A stretch of 64,000 nt of DNA from Avrilella dinanensis. GTDB taxonomy: Bacteria > Bacteroidota > Bacteroidia > Flavobacteriales > Flavobacteriaceae. The DNA is taken from positions 2,115,657-2,179,656 of the forward strand of contig NZ_NIPO01000001.1 in assembly GCF_002807015.1 (NCBI RefSeq), given 5' to 3'. Below the pieces are notes generated by a model. It saw only the letters and a list, made by a program, of their open reading frames with translations. It searched no databases and was not told the DNA's origin. Below are positions 1 through 7,635 of this stretch, piece by piece. Numbering within the stretch: position 1 is the stretch's first letter; each line of letters starts with the position of its first letter. A program made the translations under genes and the position numbers.

Positions 1-178
1 GAAGCGTTTGCGGTGTAGCTTTTTTCTGAACTGTTGCATTTATCTGCTGACCCAGTTGTTGTTTGAGTTGTTTTCTTTTTGCTTCTTCGAGAGTAATATT
101 CTTTCTGTTGATAAAATAGTACATCACGACTACTGCTATCAAGGCTGCAAGCGACCACAAAACCGTTGTTATATCCAT
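1..178 (-). CDS. small single-span membrane protein (3' end cut by window edge)
   Basis: This is a leftward reading frame opening with ATG at 178 and running without a stop to the window edge (59 residues visible). Residues about 5-23 form one hydrophobic span (LWSLAALIAVVVMYYFINRK). A charged, Gln/Lys-rich and probably helical segment follows (EEAKRKQLKQQLGQQ). I do not recognise the family. A -7 box TATCTTTG sits 20 bases upstream of the ATG, which supports the start. A plus-strand frame over the same bases is its shadow. Confidence 0.6.
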   Translation of the reverse strand, partial: MDITTVLWSLAALIAVVVMYYFINRKNITLEEAKRKQLKQQLGQQINATVQKKATPQTL

Positions 179-197
179 TTTTACTTTTTGGTTTAAA

Positions 198-205
198 CAA
201 AGATA
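198..205 (-). promoter_or_regulatory. -7 promoter box TATCTTTG
   Basis: Exact match to the Bacteroidota housekeeping -7 consensus TAnnTTTG on the minus strand, about 20 nt before the ATG at 178. No convincing -33 TTTG at the usual distance. The MITE-like element begins about 30 bases further upstream. Confidence 0.5.
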
Positions 206-236
206 AAGAAAAACCGCCTCTAAAAAGCAATTAATT

Positions 237-402
237 TAAGAGCCTGTTTAAATTTGTATTGTAAAAATGTTTATAGGTTATTTTTGAGGCAGAACAAGGC
301 AAATTTTCAAAGGATAGCAGAGCTATCGTTTTAAAATTTAACGCAGTTATGACCAAAAAGGAGCATAAACAAATTATTAGATAAATTTTAAACAGGCTCT
401 TA
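237..402. mobile_element. MITE-like element with terminal inverted repeats
   Basis: A 166 bp non-coding block bounded by TAAGAGCCTGTTTAAA at 237-252 and its exact reverse complement at 387-402. The match continues for several bases if one base is skipped. An internal perfect hairpin GATAGC-AGA-GCTATC lies at 313-327. No open frame is present. The structure fits a non-autonomous transposable element, or a repeat family mobilised by an insertion sequence with the same ends. No clear target-site duplication was found. It separates two leftward genes. Confidence 0.6.
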
Positions 403-428
403 GAAACGGTAATTTTTGTAAAACAAAT

Positions 429-1484
429 TTATTTAATCAAATGCATTTCAAACACCAGATTGCTGCTTGGCGGAATCACTCCCGGGATACCTCTTTCTCC
501 ATAAGCTAATTCAGCCGGAATGAAAACCAATGCTTTGTCACCATAGTTCAAATTTTCGATACCTTGGATAAAACCTTTAATCAAACCTTCTTTGTTACCA
601 TAAATAAACGGAATGGGCTGGTAAGCTCCCTGATCTCTGCGTTGTACATCTAATCGGTCGAATTTTTCGGCAGTTTCAACAAAGCTGGTGTCAAACAAAG
701 TTCCGTCTTCCAAAAATCCTGCATAATGAATTTTTACTTGGTCACCGGCTTTAGGTTTTTCTCCGTTACCTTGTTCAAAAACAAATATTTTTACATCACC
801 GGTTTGTATGGCTTTGTCTTTGGCGTCTTTGAGGTAAGCGGCATTGTCGCTGATAACCTTTTTCGCAGCTGAATCATGTTTCTCTACTTCGTCAGCAAAC
901 ACTTTCGCAGCGTCAAAATCGATGGCAGCTTTCCCGGAACGAATGATTTTCACAGTAACGATTTTATCACCCTGAGCGATTGAATCCACAACGTTTTGTC
1001 CTTCCACCACATGACCAAAAACGGTGTGTCTGCCGTCTAAGTGTGGCGTAGCTTTATGTGTGATAAAGAATTGTGAACCGTTGGTAGCCTTCCCGGCATT
1101 TGCCATAGATAAAATTCCGGGTTTATCATGTTTAAGGTCAGCAACGATTTCATCATGGAAAGCATATCCCGGACCACCCGAACCGTTACCGTCAGGGTCG
1201 CCTCCCTGAATCATGAAATCCTGAATTACCCGATGGAATTTTAATCCGTCATAGAAAGGTTTTCCCTTAAATTTTTCATCTGCCATCGGGTGATTACCTT
1301 CAGCCAAAGCGATGAAATTTGCCACCGTAGCAGGTGTTTTTTCAAATTCTAATTGCAAGAGAATATCTCCTTTTTCTGTTTCGATATTTGCATATAAGCC
1401 TTCAGGCAAATCTGCATTTTTTTCTTTTTTACAAGCTGTAAAAGTTACTGCCGACAGTAACAAAAGTCCAATTATTTTTTTCAT
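429..1484 (-). CDS. cyclophilin-FKBP fusion peptidyl-prolyl isomerase, lipoprotein
   Basis: 351 residues from the ATG at 1484, chosen because it opens directly into a signal peptide. A longer in-frame start at 1514 would add ten residues in front of the signal. The lipobox ends at Cys18 (TFTAC), so it is probably a lipoprotein. A cyclophilin domain (about 30-190) shows [23 protein letters not shown] and [11 protein letters not shown]-terminal FKBP domain (about 230-351) shows [18 protein letters not shown] and [15 protein letters not shown]. Such dual-family immunophilins are known from Flavobacterium. The role is presumably folding of exported proteins. It is the last gene of a leftward operon, 42 bases after its paralogue. 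Confidence 0.88.
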   Translation of the reverse strand: MKKIIGLLLLSAVTFTACKKEKNADLPEGLYANIETEKGDILLQLEFEKTPATVANFIALAEGNHPMADEKFKGKPFYDGLKFHRVIQDFMIQGGDPDGNGSGGPGYAFHDEIVADLKHDKPGILSMANAGKATNGSQFFITHKATPHLDGRHTVFGHVVEGQNVVDSIAQGDKIVTVKIIRSGKAAIDFDAAKVFADEVEKHDSAAKKVISDNAAYLKDAKDKAIQTGDVKIFVFEQGNGEKPKAGDQVKIHYAGFLEDGTLFDTSFVETAEKFDRLDVQRRDQGAYQPIPFIYGNKEGLIKGFIQGIENLNYGDKALVFIPAELAYGERGIPGVIPPSSNLVFEMHLIK

Positions 1485-1526
1485 TTCATTAATATTTTTA
1501 GTTTTAAATCTCAAATTTTCTTTCTT

Positions 1527-2582
1527 TTATCGGATAAGTTGTATTTCAAAAACAAGGTCAGCATTTGCCGGGATTGACCCCATAGCTCTGCTTCCGTAGC
1601 CCAATGCAGCCGGAATGAAAATCAAGGCTTTGTCGCCATAATTCAAATGGTTTATCCCGGCAGAAAATCCTTTTATCATATTTTGATTTCCGCCGATAGT
1701 GTAGGGTAGTGGCTGGTAAGCATTAGCATTTTTCTTTGCCAAATTGAGCGAAAAATTTTCCTCTGCCACTTTTTCGTTACTGCTGTCAAATAGCGTTCCG
1801 TCTGCTAGATAACCGGAATAATCAACAAAAATTTTATCGCCTGTCTGTGGTTTCTCTACTGAACCTTTTTCTGTCACAAATATTTTTATACCTTCTTCGG
1901 TCGTAAAAGCCTGTTTTTCGGCTTTGGCAAATCGTTTCGCATTTTTGCTGAATTTTTTTTGCTTTTCCTTTTCTGCCTTTTCTTTCCCTTTCATATAATC
2001 GGCAAAAACTTTCTGTGCTTTGAATTTTTCGGCAGATTTTCCTACATATTCAAAAGTTATAGTATTGATTTTGTCACCTTGTTCAATGGCGTTTACAACA
2101 TCTTGCCCTTCAGTAACATAACCAAATACAGTGTGTTTGCCGTCCAAATGCGGCGTAGCTTTATGTGTGATAAAGAACTGAGAACCGTTGGTTGCCGGTC
2201 CACGGTTTGCCATTGACAACGTTCCTGCACGGTTGTGCTTGAGCTCATCGACAAATTCGTCATCGAAAAGATACCCGGGATTGCCTGAGCCGTTACCGTT
2301 CGGATCGCCACCCTGAATCATAAAATCTTTAATTACCCGATGGAAATTGAGTCCGTCGTAGTATTTTTTGCCTGCAAATTTTTTATCGACCGATTTGTTG
2401 GTTCCCTCTGCCAGCGAAATGAAATTGGCAACAGTAACCGGTGTTTTGTCGTAAGTAAGTTCAATAATAATATTGCCTTTTTCTGTGTTGATTCGGGCAT
2501 AAATCCCTTCTTCTTTTTGTTGGGCAACAGCAGTAAATCCAATGAGCATAAGCCCTAAAAAAATCTTTTTGAACAGTTTCAT
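1527..2582 (-). CDS. cyclophilin-FKBP fusion peptidyl-prolyl isomerase, secreted
   Basis: 351 residues with the same architecture as the next gene downstream. It has a cleavable Sec signal (cut probably after AVA, near residue 20), a cyclophilin domain (about 26-190; [32 protein letters not shown]) and a C-terminal FKBP domain (about 230-351; [32 protein letters not shown]). Unlike its neighbour it has no lipobox cysteine, so one paralogue is probably free in the periplasm and the other membrane-anchored. A Lys/Glu-rich linker (about 195-222) joins the domains. It starts 5 bases after gldI ends. Tandem duplication is the simplest origin. Confidence 0.88.
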   Translation of the reverse strand: MKLFKKIFLGLMLIGFTAVAQQKEEGIYARINTEKGNIIIELTYDKTPVTVANFISLAEGTNKSVDKKFAGKKYYDGLNFHRVIKDFMIQGGDPNGNGSGNPGYLFDDEFVDELKHNRAGTLSMANRGPATNGSQFFITHKATPHLDGKHTVFGYVTEGQDVVNAIEQGDKINTITFEYVGKSAEKFKAQKVFADYMKGKEKAEKEKQKKFSKNAKRFAKAEKQAFTTEEGIKIFVTEKGSVEKPQTGDKIFVDYSGYLADGTLFDSSNEKVAEENFSLNLAKKNANAYQPLPYTIGGNQNMIKGFSAGINHLNYGDKALIFIPAALGYGSRAMGSIPANADLVFEIQLIR

Positions 2583-2587
2583 AGTCT

Positions 2588-3127
2588 TTATTGTTTAATT
2601 TCTTTTAAAAATACTTCACAAATAATTGGTTGATTGCTTCCGATGCGGTCTTTATCGCCTACAAATCCGTAACCTAAATGCGAAGGAAACAGAAAAACGA
2701 TGCGTTCTCCAGGACGCATAATTTTGATTCCTCTCCGCAATCCGGGCATGATTTCCTGCTTATCAACCACATAAATTTTCGGGGAAGTTTCATTAATATC
2801 ATAAATGATTTCGTTATTCAAATATTTGATACTGAATTCAATATCAACCACATCTCCGGGGCGGGGCGTGATAGTGTCACGAATGTTGGCTTTGAGATAT
2901 TTATACCAAAATCCGGAATCGGACTGGTAATATTTATGCAAAGAATCATTTTTGATATATTGCTGTATCGCTTTGAGTTCGTCCGAAACGATATACTGAT
3001 TTCGTTCGGCAGATTCCTTAATATACTCTCCGCCGGATTGTGACACAGGTTCCCTGATTTCTGCTTTTTTCTGGCAGGCAGAAAACCCTAAAATAACGCT
3101 GAGTAAAATGATAATACGGTATTTCAT
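2588..3127 (-). CDS. gldI: GldI-like FKBP-type peptidyl-prolyl isomerase lipoprotein
   Basis: 179 residues. The lipoprotein signal ends at Cys18 (GFSAC). The C-terminal FKBP fold (about 75-179) includes [36 protein letters not shown] and [11 protein letters not shown]. Length and layout match the gliding-motility-associated lipoprotein GldI of Flavobacterium johnsoniae. Homologues also occur in non-gliding relatives, so motility should not be inferred from this gene alone. It lies 2 bases downstream of nrnA and 5 bases upstream of the fused immunophilins, making three consecutive periplasmic prolyl isomerases. Confidence 0.8.
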   Translation of the reverse strand: MKYRIIILLSVILGFSACQKKAEIREPVSQSGGEYIKESAERNQYIVSDELKAIQQYIKNDSLHKYYQSDSGFWYKYLKANIRDTITPRPGDVVDIEFSIKYLNNEIIYDINETSPKIYVVDKQEIMPGLRRGIKIMRPGERIVFLFPSHLGYGFVGDKDRIGSNQPIICEVFLKEIKQ

Positions 3128-3129
3128 AG

Positions 3130-4137
3130 TCAGAATTCGCTGTTGATTATGGTTTCAAAATCTTCAATGGTTTGCTGTAAGGAATGAAAAGATTTTCCGC
3201 CGGCAGCGTTGATGTGTCCGCCACCGTTAAAATGTGTTCGGGCAAATTGATTTACATCAATATCGCCCTGCGAGCGGAACGATATTTTGATAATTCCTTC
3301 CTGTTTTTGCTCAATAAAAATCACTGCCAGTTCTATACCTTCGATGGATAATCCGTAATTAACAATCCCTTCAGTATCACCTTTTTGGTAATGAAATTCG
3401 TTCAGGTCATTTTGTGACAAAAAAGTGTAAGCAACTTTGTTATTACCTGTTATTTTCAACTGGTTGAGAGCCCTGCCCAACAACTGCAGCTGATTATAAG
3501 AGTTGTTGTTAAATAAATTAATGTGTATTTGCGGATTATCAACGCCATAATCAATCAAATCGGCAACTACACGGTGAGTGTGTCCGGTTGTTTTGGTAAA
3601 CTTAAAAGAGCCGGAATCAGTTACAATTCCGGTATAAATACACGTGGCGGAATCCGCATCGAGGTATTGATTGAATCCGGAAGTGACCAGAATATCATAA
3701 AGCAATTCACAGGTAGAACCGTAATTCACATCTGAAAAGGTTACTGCTGCGTAATCATCCGGCATTTGATGGTGGTCAATCATAATAAACTTTGTCTGAA
3801 GTTGTTCCAGATAAAGCTGCATTTGGTCACCCGCCCGGTGCAATGCGTTGAAATCAAGCGTGAAAACTAAATCACAACGGTCTAATATTCTTTTGACATC
3901 GTCGGGATAAGATTCAAAGGCAATAATTTCTTCAGAGCCGGGCAGCCAATGCAAAAATGAAGGAAATTCATTCGGTGAAATTACCCGGGCATTTTTTCCC
4001 ATTCTTCGAAGTATGTGCCATAATGCTAAAGCAGAGCCTATAGCATCTCCGTCAGGATTTCTGTGCGGAATAACGGCTATATTTTCAGCATTTTCAATAA
4101 GTGTTTTAAACTGTTGTATGTTGTCTTCTGAAATCAT
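3130..4137 (-). CDS. nrnA: DHH-family oligoribonuclease / pAp phosphatase (NrnA-type)
   Basis: 335 residues, cytoplasmic. The N-terminal DHH phosphoesterase domain carries the metal-binding motifs HRNPDGDAIGS (His25, Asp29, Asp31) and DHH at 121-123. The C-terminal DHHA1 domain carries GGGH ending at His308. Family members degrade nano-RNA and dephosphorylate 3'-phosphoadenosine-5'-phosphate. It is the first gene of the leftward operon with gldI and the immunophilins. That it is cytoplasmic while the others are exported suggests shared transcription rather than a shared pathway. Confidence 0.85.
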   Translation of the reverse strand: MISEDNIQQFKTLIENAENIAVIPHRNPDGDAIGSALALWHILRRMGKNARVISPNEFPSFLHWLPGSEEIIAFESYPDDVKRILDRCDLVFTLDFNALHRAGDQMQLYLEQLQTKFIMIDHHQMPDDYAAVTFSDVNYGSTCELLYDILVTSGFNQYLDADSATCIYTGIVTDSGSFKFTKTTGHTHRVVADLIDYGVDNPQIHINLFNNNSYNQLQLLGRALNQLKITGNNKVAYTFLSQNDLNEFHYQKGDTEGIVNYGLSIEGIELAVIFIEQKQEGIIKISFRSQGDIDVNQFARTHFNGGGHINAAGGKSFHSLQQTIEDFETIINSEF

Positions 4138-4177
4138 TCGGCTAAAATAACCTTTTTTCGTATAATTTCAGGCATAT

Positions 4178-4858
4178 TTATTGTGCCATCTTTTTTAAAG
4201 TAGAAAAATCGAGTAGTTTGATTTTCTTTCTTTCGAGAGCAATCAATCCTTCTTTTTTCATTTCCGATAATAACCGGATACAGCTTTCGGTGGCTGTGCC
4301 TGCCATATTGGCGAGTTCTTCACGACTAATCTGAATGTTGATATTTTGTTGCTTGTCTTCACCAGACAGCTCGTGCAAATGAATCAGTATTCTGGCTAAT
4401 CGTTCTTTGACCGTTTTGTTGGAAAAATCAACAGATAAAGAATTGGCTTGTTTTAACTGGTAACAGATGTCTTTGGTTATTTCCAGAGAAAAATTAGGGT
4501 TTCCTTTGATGAAAGACATAATCTCGATCCTAGGAATAAAACAAACTTGCATATCTTCGATAGCAACGGCAGACAGATAGCTCGTTTCGTCGCTAATAAC
4601 GGAACGCTGCCCGAGGAGTTCTCCTTTTTTAACTAATCGTAAGATAGATTCTTTGCCGTCAGGGTTGAGTTTAACTAATTTGCAAACACCGTCTTTGACG
4701 CAGTAAACACCGTTCATTCGTTCACCTTCTTCAAAAATGAATTCGCCCTTTTTTACCGTATATGACTCTTTGCAAGAGGCTAAGTGTATGAGCTCTTGCC
4801 TGTCTAAGGCCTTCAACGAACCCAACTCCCGGACTATGCACTGTTCACAGCTTGACAT
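4178..4858 (-). CDS. Crp/Fnr-family transcriptional regulator (FNR-like)
   Basis: 226 residues from the ATG at 4858. A longer frame reaches 4945, but its extra 29 residues are hydrophobic and would run through the promoter. It has an N-terminal cyclic-nucleotide-binding-type beta-barrel (about 25-140) and a C-terminal winged helix (ISREELANMAGTATESCIRLL). The recognition helix keeps the Glu and Arg that contact TGA-N6-TCA half-sites in Crp/Fnr proteins. Cys4 and Cys7 (SSCEQC), with further Cys at 29, 53 and 59, could hold an oxygen-sensitive Fe-S cluster, though spacing differs from E. coli FNR. It is divergent from the cbb3 oxidase cluster, its likely target. Confidence 0.82.
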   Translation of the reverse strand: MSSCEQCIVRELGSLKALDRQELIHLASCKESYTVKKGEFIFEEGERMNGVYCVKDGVCKLVKLNPDGKESILRLVKKGELLGQRSVISDETSYLSAVAIEDMQVCFIPRIEIMSFIKGNPNFSLEITKDICYQLKQANSLSVDFSNKTVKERLARILIHLHELSGEDKQQNINIQISREELANMAGTATESCIRLLSEMKKEGLIALERKKIKLLDFSTLKKMAQ

Positions 4859-4881
4859 AAAAGCAAATTTGAATCCCAAGC

Positions 4882-4889
4882 AAAAATAG
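4882..4889 (-). promoter_or_regulatory. -7 promoter box TATTTTTG for the FNR-like regulator
   Basis: Exact TAnnTTTG match on the minus strand, about 24 bases before the regulator ATG. The FNR-type dyad at 4900-4913 lies just upstream, where the -33 region of this promoter would be, so the regulator may repress its own gene. Confidence 0.5.
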
Positions 4890-4899
4890 AAATAAATCA

Positions 4900-4943
4900 T
4901 GACAAATATCATGTTTTTTAAAAGAAATGCTAAGGATATTTGC
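4900..4943 (+). promoter_or_regulatory. FNR-type operator plus -7 box ahead of ccoI
   Basis: The dyad ATGACAAATATCAT (4900-4913) has the TGA-N6-TCA core recognised by Crp/Fnr proteins. The -7-like box GATATTTG lies at 4936-4943, one mismatch from TAnnTTTG. The dyad centre would fall near -42 relative to a start around 4948-4950, the classical class II activator position. The same dyad with the same spacing recurs at 7371-7414. Confidence 0.65.
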
Positions 4944-4972
4944 AAAAGGTTTAAGCATTAAAAATTCTGAAG

Positions 4973-7435
4973 ATGAAAAATTGTTTTCACTGCGGAGAAA
5001 AGGTTGAGGATAGTCGAATTATCCTGTATGACGAAAAAAACTTTTGTTGTCAGGGATGTAAAACGGTTTATGAAATCTTTTCAGCTCATGATTTAGATTG
5101 TTATTATGAGTTTGAACAGCACCCCGGAGCCACGCCCAAAGACATCGAATCCAAATTCAATTTTTTGGACAATCAGGATATTGTGTCCAAGCTTCTGGAT
5201 TTTGAAGAGGCAGATACTTCTATCGTCCGGTTGTATATTCCGCATGTTCATTGCAGCTCGTGTATCTGGATTCTCGAGCACCTGAACCAGCTGGATAAAG
5301 GTGTGGTTTCTTCTCAGGTGAATTTTTCTCAGAAAAAAGTAACTATAACCTTTAATAATCAGCAAACAACGCTTAAACAAATTGTTCATTTACTGGCTAA
5401 AATCGGTTATGAACCTTATATCAGTCTGGATAATTACGAACAAAAACCACAGCTGATAGACCGGAGTTTACTGTACAAAATAGGCATAGCTTTTTTTGGA
5501 TTTGGCAACATTATGCTGTTGTCTATCCCTGAATATTTCAATGTAGATGATTACTGGATGCGGGAATACAGAGATTTTTTCCGCTATGCTATTTTACTGA
5601 TTTCTTTGCCGGTGTTTTTGTATTCCGCGACACCTTATTATAAGTCAGCATGGAACAGTATCAAAACCAAATCATTCAATATTGATGTTCCTATGGCATT
5701 GGGGATTATCGTAATGTTTGTACGAAGTCTGGTTGATATTTTCATTCAGGACGGACAAGGCTATCTGGACAGCATGTGCGGACTGGTTTTTTTTATGTTG
5801 TCAGGCAAATTGATTCAGCAAACGACTTTCAATTTTTTGTCTTTCGAGAGAGATTACAAATCCTATTTTCCGATAGCTGTAACAAAGCTGGAAGGGAAAA
5901 AAGAAATTCCTACACAGGTCTATGATATAAAGGAAAAAGATAAAATTCTTATTCGTAATCGGGAACTCATTCCGGTCGATGCGGTTTTGCTCTCCGAAAA
6001 AGCCCATATTGATTATAGTTTTGTTACCGGCGAGGCCATTCCGGTAGAGAAAAAATCAGGCGATAAAATTTTTGCCGGCGGAAAACAAGTCGGTCAGCCG
6101 GTACAGATTCAGGCAGTTAATACCGTTTCTCAAAGTTATCTGACACAGCTTTGGAGTAATGATGTTTTCCAGAAAAACGTCAGTCAGAAATATAAAACCA
6201 TTAGTGACAAAGCCAGTCAGATTTTCACTCCCGCATTGCTTTTTCTGGCGATTATTGGTTTTGTAGTCTGGAGTTTCAGCAGTATTGCCGATGCTTTTAA
6301 TGTGTTTACGGCGGTGCTGATTGTGGCTTGTCCGTGTGCCATAGCATTGACTGCACCATATACGTGGGGAAATGTTATCCGGATTATGGGGCGAAAAAAA
6401 ATGTATCTGAAAAATACGGTAGTGATTGAGCAATTAGCCAAAGCAGATACTTTGGTTTTTGATAAAACCGGAACAATAACCAGCAACGACAATAAAAATG
6501 TGGTTTACAAAGGCGACCGTTTGACAAAGCAGCAAATTGCTGTCATCAAAAATCTTGTCAGAGGGTCTAACCACCCGCTGAGCAGAAGACTGTATCTGAA
6601 TTTGCCTGAATCAGATATTTTTACTCCCGATTTTTTTGAGGAAATCACAGGAAAGGGAATCATCGGACAGATTGGTAATGATACCTACAAAATCGGTTCA
6701 GCATCATTGGTTAATGCACCGGTCAAGGCGAAAAACAACCAAACTTGCGTGTTTATTTCCATTAATGATGAGTATAGGGGGTATTACGAAATTGAAAATC
6801 ATTATCGGGAAGGATTGACTGCACTTTTCTTTAACCTCGATGCCAGAGGTTATGATTTGTATGTGGTTTCGGGCGATAACGAAGGAGAGCGGCGACAATT
6901 GGAAAGGATATTACCCGAGAAAACAACTTTGGTTTTTAATCAGAAGCCGGAGGATAAGCTGAACTTTATCAAAAAGTTGCAATCTCAGGGGAAAAACGTG
7001 CTGATGGTTGGCGACGGACTGAATGATGCCGGGGCTTTGGCACAAAGTAATGTAGGTGTGTCTGTTGCTGAAGATGTGAATGTTTTTACGCCGGCAAGTG
7101 ATGCGATATTGGACGCGGAAAAGTTTGACAGGATAAATTATTTTCTGGATTATGCCAAAAAAGCAATGAAAACGATAAGAATGAGCTACATACTGGCTCT
7201 GACCTATAATGTTGTCGGACTTACGTTTGCTCTGACCAATAAAATGTCACCGTTGTTTGCTGCAATTATCATGCCTTTGAGTACAGTAACGATTATCGGT
7301 TTTGTGACTTTGATGACACATTATTTTTCCCGGGAAAAATCTAAAAAAAAGTTAAGAAAAATTTCTGAATATGACAAATATCATGTTTTTGGTAAACGGT
7401 CGAAAGTATCTTTGAGTAAAGTTTTTAGGTCATGA
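4973..7435 (+). CDS. ccoI: CcoI/FixI-type copper-translocating P-type ATPase
   Basis: 820 residues, inner membrane. It supplies copper for cbb3 oxidase assembly. An N-terminal Cys-rich metal-binding segment comes first (Cys4-x2-Cys7 and CCQGC at 25-29). Next is an HMA-like domain with CSSC at 94-97, then transmembrane helices and the ion-binding CPC at 453-455. The phosphorylation motif DKTGT starts at Asp497 and the hinge GDGLNDAG contains Asp681. These are diagnostic of P1B ATPases, and gene order makes it CcoI. Its stop overlaps the ccoS start (ATGA, 7432-7435). Its last codons contain the second FNR-type dyad. Confidence 0.93.
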   Translation: MKNCFHCGEKVEDSRIILYDEKNFCCQGCKTVYEIFSAHDLDCYYEFEQHPGATPKDIESKFNFLDNQDIVSKLLDFEEADTSIVRLYIPHVHCSSCIWILEHLNQLDKGVVSSQVNFSQKKVTITFNNQQTTLKQIVHLLAKIGYEPYISLDNYEQKPQLIDRSLLYKIGIAFFGFGNIMLLSIPEYFNVDDYWMREYRDFFRYAILLISLPVFLYSATPYYKSAWNSIKTKSFNIDVPMALGIIVMFVRSLVDIFIQDGQGYLDSMCGLVFFMLSGKLIQQTTFNFLSFERDYKSYFPIAVTKLEGKKEIPTQVYDIKEKDKILIRNRELIPVDAVLLSEKAHIDYSFVTGEAIPVEKKSGDKIFAGGKQVGQPVQIQAVNTVSQSYLTQLWSNDVFQKNVSQKYKTISDKASQIFTPALLFLAIIGFVVWSFSSIADAFNVFTAVLIVACPCAIALTAPYTWGNVIRIMGRKKMYLKNTVVIEQLAKADTLVFDKTGTITSNDNKNVVYKGDRLTKQQIAVIKNLVRGSNHPLSRRLYLNLPESDIFTPDFFEEITGKGIIGQIGNDTYKIGSASLVNAPVKAKNNQTCVFISINDEYRGYYEIENHYREGLTALFFNLDARGYDLYVVSGDNEGERRQLERILPEKTTLVFNQKPEDKLNFIKKLQSQGKNVLMVGDGLNDAGALAQSNVGVSVAEDVNVFTPASDAILDAEKFDRINYFLDYAKKAMKTIRMSYILALTYNVVGLTFALTNKMSPLFAAIIMPLSTVTIIGFVTLMTHYFSREKSKKKLRKISEYDKYHVFGKRSKVSLSKVFRS
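7371..7414 (+). promoter_or_regulatory. second FNR-type operator plus -7 box, inside the 3' end of ccoI
   Basis: ATGACAAATATCATGTTTTT at 7371-7390 is identical over 20 bases to 4900-4919. TATCTTTG at 7407-7414 is a perfect TAnnTTTG box. The distance from dyad start to box end is 43 bases in both copies. A start near 7419-7421 would lie about 12 bases before ccoS, so this looks like an internal oxygen-responsive promoter for ccoS-ccoNO-ccoQ-ccoP. Confidence 0.68.
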
Positions 7436-7629
7436 GTATTATTTATATCTTAATCTGTATCAGCGTGTTCGTGGCAGCAGTGTTTCTGTTTCTGTTCATC
7501 AGTTCCGTCAAAAGCGGGCAGTTTGATGACAATTACACACCTTCGGTCAGAGTTTTATTTGAAAATAAAACAAAAAAAAGTAAAGAAAAAGAACAATCAA
7601 CTAAGTATAAACAAAGTAATTCAAATTAA
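7432..7629 (+). CDS. ccoS: cbb3 oxidase assembly protein CcoS
   Basis: 65 residues. One N-terminal transmembrane helix (about 3-25) is followed by the family segment KSGQFDD and a short basic tail. CcoS is needed for cofactor insertion into cbb3 oxidase. The start overlaps the ccoI stop by 4 bases, so translation is probably coupled. It ends 6 bases before ccoNO. Confidence 0.88.
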   Translation: MSIIYILICISVFVAAVFLFLFISSVKSGQFDDNYTPSVRVLFENKTKKSKEKEQSTKYKQSNSN

Positions 7630-7635
7630 TTAACT

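Noticed and set aside
8..196. 62-residue plus-strand frame at the left edge
   Set aside because: It lies opposite a leftward frame that has a promoter box, a start and a clear membrane span. Its Cys/Phe-rich translation looks like a shadow.
6056..6492. Minus-strand frames of 91-125 codons opposite ccoI
   Set aside because: Composition is atypical and they lie opposite the conserved core of the P-type ATPase.
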